Below, in pieces: positions 1-11,904 of a stretch of DNA of 64,000 nt. How positions within the stretch are numbered: the first letter of the stretch is position 1; each line of letters starts with the position of its first letter. This DNA comes from Prosopocoilus inquinatus. Lineage: Eukaryota; Arthropoda; Insecta; Coleoptera; Lucanidae. A program made the translations under genes and the position numbers. Under the pieces are notes generated by a model, which saw only the letters and a program-made list of their open reading frames with translations, was not told the DNA's origin and did not search any database. Where the stretch lies: NCBI GenBank assembly GCA_036172665.1, contig CM069873.1, positions 46,036,001 through 46,100,000 of the forward strand, written 5' to 3'.

Positions 1-149
1 TCTAATCGATCCTTACTTATCTATCATGTTATTTGACGTTTGGATGGACTCCAGTAACTCTGATGTGAGATACAAAGTTCTAGGACGCAGCAGAAGCTGG
101 AAATAGTTTTAAACGAAACAACACGCATTAGCGTTGTTCCTGTGATGTA

Positions 150-298
150 TCTAATCGATCCTTACTCATCTATCATGTTATTTGACGTTTGGATGGACTC
201 CAGTAACTCTGATGTGAGATACAAAGTTTTCGGGCGCAGCAGAAGCTGGAAATAGTTTTAAACGAAACAACACGCATTAGCGTTGTTCCTGTGATGTA
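150..298 (+). repeat. Representative 149-bp monomer (anatomy)
   Basis: This unit is close to the array consensus. In order it holds: a ClaI site ATCGAT at unit positions 5-10; a polymorphic segment reading TTACTCATCT, TTACTTATCT or TTACTTAGCT; the near-constant ATGTTATTT; a block reading GACGTTTGG, GACGTTTCG, GGCGTTTCG or CACGTTTCG; ACTCCAGTAACTCT or its ACTCTAG form; GAGATAC; GGACGCAGC; a TAG-TTTT segment; and an imperfect inverted repeat near position 117-138. A consensus count gives 28 C, 31 G and seven CpG. Linked alleles recur together. For example, TTAGCTACT goes with AATGTGAGATACGAAATT, so discrete monomer subfamilies exist. The start phase used here is arbitrary. Confidence 0.95.
266..287. 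other. Imperfect dyad in the monomer (first clear example)
   Basis: The left arm AACAACACGC and right arm GCGTTGTT flank ATTA. Eight base pairs form if two bases (AC) of the left arm are bulged. The same place in every unit carries this element, but it varies: CGCATT alternates with CGTATT, and the GC after ATTA alternates with CC, GG, AC or TC, which weakens or alters the inner pairs. Short dyads are reported in several centromeric satellites lacking CENP-B boxes. A role here is untested. Confidence 0.55.
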
Positions 299-596
299 TC
301 TAATCGATCCTTACTCATCTATCATGTTATTTGACGTTTGGATGGACTCCAGTAACTCTGATGTGAGATACAAAGTTCTCGGACGCAGCTGAAGCTAGAA
401 ATAATTTTAAACGAAACAACACGCATTGGCGTTGTTCCTGTGATGTATTTAATCGATCCTTACTCATCTATCATGTTATTTGACGTTTGAATGGACTCCA
501 GTAACTCTGATGTGAGATACAAAGTTCTCGGACGCAGCAGAAGCTGGAAATAGTTTTGAACGAAACAACACGTATTAGCTTTGTTCCTGTGATGTA

Positions 597-749
597 TCTA
601 ATCGATCCTTACTTATCTACTATGTTATTTGACGTTTCGATGGACTCCATCCAGTAACTCTGATGTGAGATACAAAGTTCTCGGACGCAGCTGAAGCTAG
701 AAATAATTTTAAACGAAACAACACGCATTGGCGTTGTTCCTGTGATGTA
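597..749 (+). repeat. 153-bp monomer with 4-bp duplication (copy 1)
   Basis: GACTCCAGTAAC is changed to GACTCCATCCAGTAAC, a tandem duplication of four bases. The next unit starts at 750, confirming 153 bp. This rare variant marks copy 0 of the 25-monomer module and recurs in three later copies. Confidence 0.95.
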
Positions 750-936
750 TTTAATCGATCCTTACTCATCTATCATGTTATTTGACGTTTGAATGGACTC
801 CAGTAACTCTGATGTGAGATACGAAGTTTTTGGACGCAGCAGGAGCTGGAAATAGTTTTAAACGAAACAACACGTATTAGCGTTGTTCCTGTGATGTATC
901 TAATCGATCCTTACTTAGCTACTATGTTATTTGACG

Positions 937-954
937 TTTCGATGGACTCCAGTA
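937..954 (+). other. Weak CENP-B-box-like motif (one example of many)
   Basis: Units with GTTTCGATGG read TTCG, four bases, A, two bases, then CCAG. Compared with the CENP-B box core (TTCG, A and CGGG as nine fixed bases), seven match and two G positions do not. The alternative units with GTTTGGATGG lose the CpG and match less. Only a subset of monomers carry the better form, as in primate alpha satellite, but the match is weak and may be chance. Confidence 0.2.
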
Positions 955-3900
955 ACTCTAATGTGAGATACGAAATTTTCGGACGCAGCAGAAGCTGGAA
1001 ATAGTTTTAAACGAAACAACACGTATTAGCGTTGTTCCTGTGATGTATCTAATCGATCCTTACTCATCTATCATGTTATTTGACGTTTGGATGGACTCCA
1101 GTAACTCTGATGTGAGATACAAAGTTCTCGGACGCAGCAGAAGCTGGAAATAGTTTTGAACGAAACAACACGTATTACCGTTGTTCCTGTGATGTATCTA
1201 ATGGATCCTTACTTATCTATCATGTTATTTGACGTTTGGATGGACTCCAGTAACTCTGATGTGAGATAAAAAGTTCTAGGACGCAGCAGAAGCTGGAAAT
1301 AGTTTTGAACGAAACAACACGTATTAGCGTTGTTCCTGTGATGTATCTAATCGATCCTTACTTATCTATCATGTTATTTGACGTTTGGATGGACTCTAGT
1401 AACTCTGATGTGAGATACGAAGTTTTTGGACGCAGCAGGAGCTGGAAATAGTTTTAAACCAAACAACACGTATTAACGTTGTTCGTGTGATGTATCTAAT
1501 CGATCCTTATTTATCTATCATGTTATTTGACGTTTCGATGGACTCTAGTAACTCTGATGTGAGATACGAAGTTTTTGGGCGCAGCAGGAGCTCTAAATAG
1601 TTTTAAACGAAGCAACACGTATTAGCGTTGTTCCTGTGATGTATCTAATCGATCCTTACTCATCTATCATGTTATTTGGCGTTTCGATGGACTCCAGTAA
1701 CTTTGATGTAAGATACGAAGTTCTCGGACGCAGCTGAAGCTAGAAATAGTTTTAAACGAAACAACACGCATTAGCGTTGTTCCTGTGATGTATCTAATCG
1801 ATCCTTACACATCTATCATTTTATTTGAAGTATGGATGGACACCAGTAACTCTGATGTGAGATACAAAGTTTACGGACGCAGCAGAAGCTGGAAATAGTT
1901 TTAAACGAAACAACACGCATTACCGTTGTTTCTGTGATGAATGTAATCGATCCTTACTCATCTATCATGTTATTTGACGTTTGGATGGGCTCCAGTAACT
2001 CTGAAGTGAGATACGAAGTTCTCGGACGCAGCTGAAGCTGGAAATAGTTTTAAACGAAACAACACGCATTAGCGTTGTTCCTGTGATGAATGTAATCGAT
2101 CCTTACTCATGTATCATGTTATTTGACGTTTGGATGGGCTCCAGTAACTCTGAAGTGAGATACGAAGTTCTCGGACGCAGCTGAAGCTAGAAATAGTTTT
2201 AAACGAAACAACACGCATTAGCGTTGTTCCTGTGATGAATGTAATCGATCCTTACTCATCTATCATGTTATTTGACGTTTCGATGGACTCTAGTAACTCT
2301 GATGTAAGATACGAAGTTCTCGGACGCAGCAGAAGCGGGAAATTGTTTTGAACGAAACAACACGTATTAGCGTTGTGCCTGTGATGTATCTAATCGATCC
2401 TTACTTAGCTACTATGTTATTTGACGTTTCGATGGGCTCCAGTAACTCTAATGTGAGATACGAAATTTTCGGACGCAGCAGAAGCTGGAAATAGTTTTAA
2501 ACGAAACAACACGTATTAGCGTTGTTCCTGTGATGTATCTCATCGATCCTTACTTAGCTACTATGTTATTTGACGTTTCGATGGGCTCCAGTAACTCTAA
2601 TGTGAGTTACGAAATTTTCGGACGCAGCAGAAGCTGGAAATAGTTTTAAACGAAACAACACGTATTAGCGTTGTTCCTGTGATGTATCTAATCGATCCTT
2701 ACTCATCTATCATGTTATTTGACGTTTCGATGGACTCTAGTAACTCTGATGTGAGATACGAAGTTTTTGGATGCAGCAGGAGCTGGAAATAGTTTTAAAC
2801 GAAACAACACGCATTAGCGTTGTTCCTGTGATGTATCTAATCGATCCTTACTCATCTATCATGTTATTTGACGTTTGGATGGACTCTAGTAACTCTGATG
2901 TGAGATACGAAGTTTTTGGACGCAGCAGGAGCTGGAAATAGTTTTAAACGAAACAGCACGCATTAGCGTTGTTCCTGTGATGTATCTAATCGATCCTTAT
3001 TTATCTATCATGTTATTTGACGTTTCGATGGACTCTAGTAACTCTGATGTAAGATACGAAGTTTTTGGGCGCAGCAGGAGCTGGAAATAGTTTTAAACGA
3101 AGCAACACGTATTAGCGTTGTTGCTGTGATGTATCTAATCGATCCTTACTTAGCTACTATGTTATTTCACGTTTCGATGGACTCCAGTAACTCTAATGTG
3201 AGATACGAAATTTTCGGACGCAGCAGAAGCTGGAAATAGTTTTAAACGAAACAACACGCATTAGCGTTGTTCCTGTGATGTATCTAATCGATCCATACTC
3301 ATCTATCATGTTATTTGGCGTTTCGATGGACTCCAGTAACTTTGATGTGAGATACGAAGTTCTCGGACGCAGCTGAAGCTGGAAATAGTTTTAAACGAAA
3401 CAACACGTATTATCGTTGTTCCTGTGATGTATCTAATCGATCCTTACTTAGCTACTATGTTATTTGACGTTTCGATGGACTCCAGTAACTCTAATGTGAG
3501 ATACGAAATTTTCGGACGCAGCAGAAGCTGGAAATAGTTTTAAACGAAACAACACGTATTAGCGTTGTTCCTGTGATGTATCTAATCGATCCTTACTCAT
3601 CTATCATGTTATTTGACGTTTGGATGGACTCCAGTAACTCTGATGTGAGATACAAAGTTCTCGGACGCAGCAGAAGCTGGAAATAGTTTTGAACGAAGCA
3701 ACACGTATTAGCGTTGTTCCTGTGATGTATCTAATCGATCCCTACTTATCTATCATGTTATTTGACGTTTGGATGGACTCCAGTAACTCTGATGTGAGAT
3801 ACAAAGTTCTAGGACGCAGCAGAAGCTGGAAATAGTTTTAAACGAAACAACACGCATTAGCGTTGTTCCTGTGATGTATCTAATCGATCCTTACTCATCT

Positions 3901-4009
3901 ATCATGTTATTTGACGTTTGGATGGACTCCAGTAACTCTGATGTGAGATACAAAGTTTTCGGACGCAGCAGAAGCTGGAGATAGTTTTAAACGATACAAC
4001 ACGCATTAG

Positions 4010-4985
4010 CGTTGTTCCTATGATGTATCTAATTGATCCTTACTCATCTATCATGTTATTTGGCGTTTCGATGGACTCCAGTAACTCTGATGTGAGATAC
4101 AAAGTTTTCGGACGCAGCAGAAGCTGGAAATAGTTTTAAACGAAACAACACGCATTAGCATTGTTCCTGTGATGTATCTAATCGATCCTTACTCATCTAT
4201 CATGTTATTTGACGTTTCGATGGACTCCAGTAACTCTGATGTGAGATACGAAGTTTTTGGACGCAGCAGGAGCTGGAAATAGTTTTAAACGAAACAACAC
4301 GTATTAACGTTGTTCGTGTGATGTATCTAATCGATCCTTATTTATCTATCATGTTATTTGACGTTTCAATGGACTCTAGTAACTCTGATGTGAGATACGA
4401 AGTTTTTGGGCGCAGCAGGAGCTCTAAATAGTTTTAAACGAAGCAACACGTATTAGCGTTGTTCCTGTGATGTATCTAATCGATCCTTACTTATCTATCA
4501 TGTTATTTGGCGTTTCGATGGACTCCAGTAACTCTGATGTGAGATACAAAGTTTTCGGACGCAGCAGAAGCTGGAGATAGTTTTAAACGAAACAACACGC
4601 ATTAGCGTTGTTCCTGTGATGTATCTAATCGATCCTTACTCATCTATCATGTTATTTGGCGTTTCGATGGACTCCAGTAACTCTGATGTGAGATACAAAG
4701 TTTTCGGACGCAGCAGAAGCTGGAAATAGTTTTGAACGAAACAACACGTATTAGCGTTGTTCCTGTGATGTATCTAATCGATCCTTACTTAGCTACTATG
4801 TTATTTGACGTTTCGATGGACTCCAATAACTCTGATGTGAGATACAAAGTTTTCGGACGCAGCAGAAGCTGGAAATAGTTTTAAACGAAACAACACGCAT
4901 TAGGGTTGTTCCTGTGATGTATCTAATCGATCCTTACTCATCTATCATTTTATTTGACGTTTGGATGGACTCCAGTAACTCTGAT
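4010..4985. repeat. Mosaic monomers between HOR modules
   Basis: These are ordinary 149-bp units of mixed subtype that link copy 0 of the 25-monomer module to the 23-monomer module. They include a SacI-type (GAGCTC) unit near 4,420 and the first unit with TTAGGGTTG plus CATTTTATTTG near 4,890. A two-unit block (TTAGCTACT/CCAATAAC followed by TTAGGGTTG) occurs near 4,760-4,990 and again near 5,060-5,290, so it is a 298-bp local duplication. No gene is visible. Confidence 0.75.
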
Positions 4986-7905
4986 GTGAGATACAAAGTT
5001 TTCGGACGCAGCAGAAGCTGGAAATAGTTTTGAACGAAACAACACGTATTAGCGTTGTTCCTGTGATGTATCTAATCGATCCTTACTTAGCTACTATGTT
5101 ATTTGACGTTTCGATGGACTCCAATAACTCTGATGTGAGATACAAAGTTTTCGGACGCAGCAGAAGCTGGAAATAGTTTTAAACGAAACAACACGCATTA
5201 GGGTTGTTCCTGTGATGTATCTAATCGATCCTTACTCATCTATCATTTTATTTGACGTTTGGATGGACTCCAGTAACTCTGATGTGAGATACAAAGTTTA
5301 CGGACGCAGCAGAAGCTGGAAATAGATTTAAACGAAACAACACGCATTACCGTTGTTCCTGTGATGTATCTAATCGATCCTTACTCATCTATCATGTTAT
5401 TTGGCGTTTCGATGGACTCCAGTAACTCTGATGTGAGATACGAAGTTTTTGGACGCAGCAGGAGCTGGAAATAGTTTTAAACGAAACAACACGTATTAGC
5501 GTTGTTCCTGTGATGTATCTAATCGATCCTTACTTAGCTGCTATGTTATTTGACGTTTCGATGGACTCCAGTAACTCTAATGTGAGATACGACATTTTCG
5601 GACGCAGCAGAAGCTGGAAATAGTTTTAAACGAAACAACACGTATTAGCGTTGTTCCTGTGATGTATCTAATCGATCCTTACTCATCTATCATGTTATTT
5701 GACGTTTGGATGGACTCCAGTAACTCTGATGTGAGATACAAAGTTCTCGGACGCAGCAGAAGCTGGAAATAGTTTTGAACGAAACAACACGTATTAGCGT
5801 TGTTCCTGTGATGTATCTAATCGATCCTTACTTATCTATCATGTTATTTGACGTTTGGATGGACTCCAGTAACTCTGATGTGAGATAAAAAGTTCTAGGA
5901 CGCAGCAGAAGCTGGAAATAGTTTTGAACGAAACAACACGTATTAGCGTTGTTCCTGTGTTGTATCTAATCGATCCTTACTTATCTATCATGTTATTTGA
6001 CGTTTGGATGGACTCTAGTAACTCTGATGTGAGATACGAAGTTTTTGGACGCAGCAGGAGCTGGAAATAGTTTTAAACGAAACAACACTTATTAACGTTG
6101 TTCGTGTGATGTATCTAATCGATCCTTATTTATCTATCATGTTATTTGACGTTTCGATGGACTCTAGTAACTCTGATGTGAGATACGAAGTTTTTGGGCG
6201 CAGCAGGAGCTCTAAATAGTTTTAAACGAAGCAACACGTATTAGCGTTGTTCCTGTGATGTATCTAATCGATCCTTACTTATCTATCATGTTATTTGACG
6301 TTTGGATGGACTCCAGTAACTCTGATGTGAGATACAAAGTTTTCGTACGCAGCAGAAGCTGGAAATAGTTTTAAACGAAACAACACGCATTACCGTTGTT
6401 CCTGTGATGTATCTAATCGATCCTTACTCATCTATCATGTTATTTGGCGTTTCGATGGACTCCAGTAACTCTGATGTGAGATACAATGTTTTCGGACGCA
6501 GCAGAAGCTGGAAATAGTTTTAAACGAAACAACACGCATTAGCGTTGTTCCTGTGATGTATCTAATCGATCCTTACTCATCTATCATGTTATTTGACGTT
6601 TGGATGGACTCCAGTAACTCTGATGTGAGATACAAAGTTATCGGACGCAGCAGAAGCTGGAAATAGTTTTAAACGAAACAACACGCATTACCGTTGTTCC
6701 TGTGATGTATCTAATCGATCCTTACTCATCTATCATGTTATCTGACGTTTGGATGGACTCCAGTAACTCTGATGTGAGATACAATGTTTTCGGGCGCAGC
6801 AGAAGCTGGAAATAGTTTTAAACGAAACAACACGCATTAGCGTTGTTCCTGTGATGTATCTAATCGATCCTTACTCATCTATCATGTTATTTGGCGTTTC
6901 GATGGACTCCAGTAACTCTGATGTGAGATACAAAGTTTTCGGACGCAGCAGAAGCTGGAAATAGTTTTGAACGAAACAACACGTATTATCGTTGTTCCTG
7001 TGATGTATCTAATCGATCCTTACTTAGCTACTATGTTATTTGACGTTTCGATGGACTCCAATAATTCTGATGTGAGATACAAAGTTTTCGGACGCAGCAG
7101 AAGCTGGAAATAGTTTTAAACGAAACAACACGCATTAGCGTTGTTCCTGTGATGTATCTAATCGATCCTTACACATCTATCATTTTATTTGACGTATGGA
7201 TGGACTCCAGTAACTCTGATGTGAGATACAAAGTTTACGGACGCAGCAGAAGCTGGAAATAGTTTTAAACGAAACAACACGCATTACAGTTGTTCCTGTG
7301 ATGTATCTAATCGATCCTTACTAATCTATCATGTTATTTGGCGTTTCGATGGACTCCAGTAACTCTGATGTGAGATACAAAGTTCTCGGACGCAGCTGAA
7401 GCTAGAAATAGTTTTAAACGAAACAACACGCATTAGCGTTGTTCCTGTGATGTATTTAATCGATCCTTACTCATCTATCATGTTATTTGACGTTTGAATG
7501 AATTCTAGTAACTCTGATGTGAGATGCAAAGTTCTCGGACGCAGCAGAAGCTGGAAATAGTTTTAAACGAAACAACACGTATTAGCGTTGTTCCTGTGAT
7601 GTATCTAATCGATCCTTACTTAGCTACTATGTTATTTGACGTTTCGATGGACTCCAGTAACTCTAATGTGAGATACGAAATTTTCGGACGCAGCAGAAGC
7701 TGGAAATAGTTTTAAACGAAACAACACGTATTAGCGTTGTTCCTGTGATGTATCTAATCGATCCTTACTCATCTATCATGTTATTTGACGTTTGGATGGA
7801 CTCCAGTAACTCTGATGTGAGATACAATGTTCTCGGACGCAGCAGAAGCTGGAAATAGTTTTGAACGAAACAACACGTATTAGCGTTGTTCCTGTGATGT
7901 ATCTA
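4985..7905. repeat. HOR module M23, older dispersed copy
   Basis: This segment matches about 28,080-31,000 at an offset of 23,094 bp, which is 155 monomers once the intervening indels are counted (155 x 149 - 1). Shared rare markers are TTAGCTGCTATG plus GATACGACATTTTC (5,591 and 28,685), the CTGTGTTGTATC unit (near 5,956 and 29,050), TTATCTGACG, and the ACGTATGG/TTACACATC unit. It contains a one-base change (GATACAAAG to GATGCAAAG near 7,526) that creates an ATG and a 61-codon open frame, which I regard as incidental. Confidence 0.8.
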
Positions 7906-9520
7906 ATGGATCCTTACTTATCTATCATGTTATTTGACGTTTGGATGGACTCCAGTAACTCTGATGTGAGATAAAAAGTTCTAGGACGCAGCAGAAGCTG
8001 GAAATAGTTTTGAACGAAACAACACGTATTAGCGTTGTTCCTGTGATGTATCTAATCGATCCTTACTTATCTATCATGTTATTTGACGTTTGGATGGACT
8101 CTAGTAACTCTGATGTGAGATACGAAGTTTTTGGACGCAGCAGGAGCTGGAAATAGTTTTAAACGAAACAACACGTATTAACGTTGTTCGTGTGATGTAT
8201 CTAATCGATCCTTATTTATCTATCATGTTATTTGACGTTTCGATGGACTCTAGTAACTCTGATGTGAGATACGAAGTTTTTGGGCGCAGCAGGAGCTCTA
8301 AATAGTTTTAAACGAAGCAACACGTATTAGCGTTGTTCCTGTGATGTATCTAATCGATCCTTACTTATCTATCATGTTATTTGACGTTTGGATGGACTCC
8401 AGTAACTCTGATGTTTTCGTACGCAGCAGAAGCTGGAAATAGTTTTAAACGAAACAACACGCATTACCGTTGTTCCTGTGATGTATCTAATCGATCCTTA
8501 CTCATCTATCATGTTATTTGGCGTTTCGATGAACTCCAGTAACTCTGATATGAGATACGAAGTTTTTGGACGCAGCAGGAGCTGGAAATAGTTTTAAACG
8601 AAACAACACGTATTAGCGTTGTTCCTGTGATGTATCTAATCGATCCTTACTTAGCTACTATGTTATTTGACGTTTAGATGGACTCCAGTAACTCTAATGT
8701 GAGATACGAAATTTTCGGACGCAGCAGAAGCTGGAAATAGTTTTAAACGAAACAACACGTATTAGCGTTGTTCCTGTGATGTATCTAATCGATCCTTACT
8801 CATCTATCATGTTATTTGACGTTTGGATGGACTCCAGTAACTCTGATGTGAGATACAAAGTTCTCGGACGCAGCAGAAGCTGGAAATAGTTTTGAACGAA
8901 ACAACACGTATTAGCGTTGTTCCTGTGATGTATCTAATGGATCCTTACTTATCTATCATGTTATTTGACGTTTGGATGGACTCCAGTAACTCTGATGTGA
9001 GATAAAAAGTTCTAGGACGCAGCAGAAGCTGGAAATAGTTTTGAACGAAACAACACGTATTAGCGTTGTTCCTGTGATGTATCTAATCGATCCTTACTTA
9101 TCTATCATGTTATTTGACGTTTGGATGGACTCTAGTAACTCTGATGTGAGATACGAAGTTTTTGGACGCAGCAGGAGCTGGAAATAGTTTTAAACCAAAC
9201 AACACGTATTAACGTTGTTCGTGTGATGTATCTAATCGATCCTTATTTATCTATCATGTTATTTGACGTTTCGATGGACTCTAGTAACTCTGATGTGAGA
9301 TACGAAGTTTTTGGGCGCAGCAGGAGCTCTAAATAGTTTTAAACGAAGCAACACGTATTAGCGTTGTTCCTGTGATGTATCTAATCGATCCTTACTCATC
9401 TATCATGTTATTTGGCGTTTCGATGGACTCCAGTAACTTTGATGTAAGATACGAAGTTCTCGGACGCAGCAGAAGCTGGAAATAGTTTTAAACGAAACAA
9501 CACGCATTACCGTTGTTCCT
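7905..9520. repeat. Local 7-monomer duplication with BamHI-type units
   Basis: Units reading AATGGATCC (a BamHI site replacing the ClaI site) occur at 7,908 and 8,939. They are 1,031 bp apart, which is seven monomers minus the 12-bp deletion lying between them. The surrounding series (GATAAAAAG unit, GGAGCTGG unit, ACGTTGTTCGTG unit, SacI unit) is repeated in the same order on both sides, indicating a seven-monomer duplication. No gene is visible. Confidence 0.75.
8349..8485 (+). repeat. 137-bp monomer with 12-bp deletion (copy 1)
   Basis: The usual GATGTGAGATACAAAGTTTTCG is shortened to GATGTTTTCG, a loss of 12 bases. The next unit begins at 8,486. The deletion may have used the GT/TT repeats at its ends. 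An identical unit lies at 34,721. Confidence 0.95.
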
Positions 9521-11640
9521 GTGATGAATGTAATCGATCCTTACTCATCTATCATGTTATTTGACGTTTGGATGGGCTCCAGTAACTCTGAAGTGAGATA
9601 CGAAGTTCTCGGACGCAGCTGAAGCTAGAAATAGTTTTAAACGAAACAACACGCATTAGCGTTGTTCCTGTGATGAATGTAATCGATCCTTACTCATCTA
9701 TCATGTTATTTGACGTTTCGATGGACTCTAGTAACTCTGATGTAAGCTACGAAGTTCTCGGACGCAGCAGAAGCGGGAAATTGTTTTGAACGAAACAACA
9801 CGTATTAGCGTTGTTCCTGTGATGTATCTAATCGATCCTTACTTAGCTACTATGTTATTTGACGTTTCGATGGGCTCCAGTAACTCTAATGTGAGATACG
9901 AAATTTTCGGACGCAGCAGAAGCTGGAAATAGTTTTAAACGAAACAACACGTATTAGCGTTGTTCCTGTGATGTATCTCATCGATCCTTACTTAGCTACT
10001 ATGTTATTTGACGTTTCGATGGGCTCCAGTAACTCTAATGTGAGTTACGAAATTTTCGGACGCAGCAGAAGCTGGAAATAGTTTTAAACGAAACAACACG
10101 TATTAGCGTTGTTCCTGTGATGTATCTAATCGATCCTTACTCATCTATCATGTTATTTGACGTTTCGATGGACTCTAGTAACTCTGATGTGAGATACGAA
10201 GTTTTTGGATGCAGCAGGAGCTGGAAATAGTTTTAAACGAAACAACACGCATTAGCGTTGTTCCTGTGATGTATCTAATCGATCCTTACTCATCTATCAT
10301 GTTATTTGACGTTTGGATGGACTCTAGTAACTCTGATGTGAGATACGAAATTTTCGGACGCAGCAGAAGCTGGAAATAGTTTTAAACGAAACAACACGTA
10401 TTAGCGTTGTTCCTGTGATGTATCTAATCGATCCTTACTTAGCTACTATGTTATTTGACGTTTCGATGGGCTCCAGTAACTCTAATGTGAGTTACGAAAT
10501 TTTCGGACGCAGCAGAAGCTGGAAATAGTTTTAAACGAAACAACACGTATTAGCGTTGTTCCTGTGATGTATCTAATCGATCCTTACTCATCTATCATGT
10601 TATTTGACGTTTCGATGGACTCTAGTAACTCTGATGTAAGATACGAAGTTTTTGGGCGCAGCAGGAGCTGGAAATAGTTTTAAACGAAGCAACACGTATT
10701 AGCGTTGTTGCTGTGATGTATCTAATCGATCCTTACTTAGCTACTATGTTATTTCACGTTTCGATGGACTCCAGTAACTCTAATGTGAGATACGAAATTT
10801 TCGGACGCAGCAGAAGCTGGAAATAGTTTTAAACGAAACAACACGCATTAGCGTTGTTCCTGTGATGTATCTAATCGATCCATACTCATCTATCATGTTA
10901 TTTGGCGTTTCGATGGACTCCAGAAACTTTGATGTGAGATACGAAGTTCTCGGACGCAGCTGAAGCTGGAAATAGTTTTAAATGAAACAACACGTACTAG
11001 CGTTGTTCCTGTGATGTATCTAATCGATCCTTACTCATCTATCATGTTATTTGACGTTTGGATGGACTCCAGTAACTCTGATGTGAGATACAAAGTTTTC
11101 GGACGCAGCAGAAGCTGGAGATAGTTTTAAACGATACAACACGCATTAGCGTTGTTCCTATGATGTATCTAATCGATCCTTACTCATCTATCATGTTATT
11201 TGGCGTTTCGATGGACTCCAGTAACTCTGATGTGAGATACAAAGTTTTCGGACGCAGCAGAAGCTGGAAATAGTTTTAAACGAAACAACACGCATTAGCA
11301 TTGTTCCTGTGATGTATCTAATCGATCCTTACTCATCTATCATGTTATTTGACGTTTCGATGGACTCCAGTAACTCTGATGTGAGATACGAAGTTTTTGG
11401 ACGCAGCAGGAGCTGGAAATAGTTTTAAACGAAACAACACATATTAACGTTGTTCGTGTGATGTATCTAATCGATCCTTATTTATCTATCATGTTATTTG
11501 ACGTTTCAATGGACTCTAGTAACTCTGATGTGAGATACGAAGTTTTTGGGCGCAGCAGGAGCTCTAAATAGTTTTAAACGAAGCAACACGTATTAGCGTT
11601 GTTCCTGTGATGTATCTAATCGATCCTTACTTATCTATCA
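9520..11640. repeat. 16-monomer HOR, copy 1
   Basis: This segment matches 11,904-14,024 at a constant offset of 2,384 bp (16 x 149). Markers in both copies are GTGATGAATG (9,521 and 11,905), TGTAAGCTAC (9,741 and 12,125), AAATGAAACAACACG with GTACTAGCG (10,982 and 13,366), and GAGCTC (11,559 and 13,943). It begins within a GATGAATG-type unit and ends inside the unit after the SacI-type unit. Confidence 0.85.
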
Positions 11641-11904
11641 TGTTATTTGACGTTTGGATGGACTCCAGTAACTCTGATGTGAGATACAAAGTTTTCGGAC
11701 GCAGCAGAAGCTGGAGATAGTTTTAAACGAAACAACACGCATTACCGTTGTTCCTGTGATGAATGTAATCGATCCTTACTCATCTATCATGTTATTTGAC
11801 GTTTGGATGGGCTCCAGTAACTCTGAAGTGAGATACGAAGTTCTCGGACGCAGCTGAAGCTGGAAATAGTTTTAAACGAAACAACACGCATTAGCGTTGT
11901 TCCT
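11640..11904. repeat. Linker of about 1.8 monomers between 16-mer copies
   Basis: This short part of the 16-monomer period does not match the corresponding part of the neighbouring copy. It includes an extra GATGAATG-type unit (from about 11,756) similar to the one at 9,521, so the 16-mer boundary was reworked by a small duplication or exchange. Confidence 0.6.

Larger units (their letters stand above)
1..4010. repeat. HOR module M25, copy 0 (with 4-monomer insertion)
   Basis: From base 1 to about 2,505 this segment matches 13,998-16,502 at a constant offset of 13,997 bp. Shared markers are the TCCA-duplicated unit (597 and 14,594), AAACCAAAC (1,459 and 15,456), GAAGTATGG in a TTACACATC unit, and GTTGTGCCTG (2,371 and 16,368). 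It then carries four monomers that are absent from the other copy. The match resumes near 3,120 at an offset reduced by 596 bp and runs to about 4,010, where the copies diverge. It is the leftmost and most divergent copy of the module seen at 14.0, 17.7 and 24.6 kb. Confidence 0.8.

Noticed and set aside
150..298. Older sub-repeat inside the monomer (TGATGT occurs twice, in CTGTGATGTAT and CTCTGATGTGAG)
   Set aside because: Similarity is limited to a few bases and does not extend, so an ancestral half-length unit is not supported.
597..749. TCCA duplication as a target-site duplication
   Set aside because: The duplicated bases are adjacent with nothing between them, so it is a simple tandem duplication or slippage.
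7524..7709. 61-codon open frame (also at 34,927-35,112)
   Set aside because: A single A-to-G change (GATAC to GATGC) makes an ATG in an ordinary satellite unit. The frame then runs across the 149-bp boundary and stops at the usual TAG. No other copy keeps it, and nothing around it looks genic.
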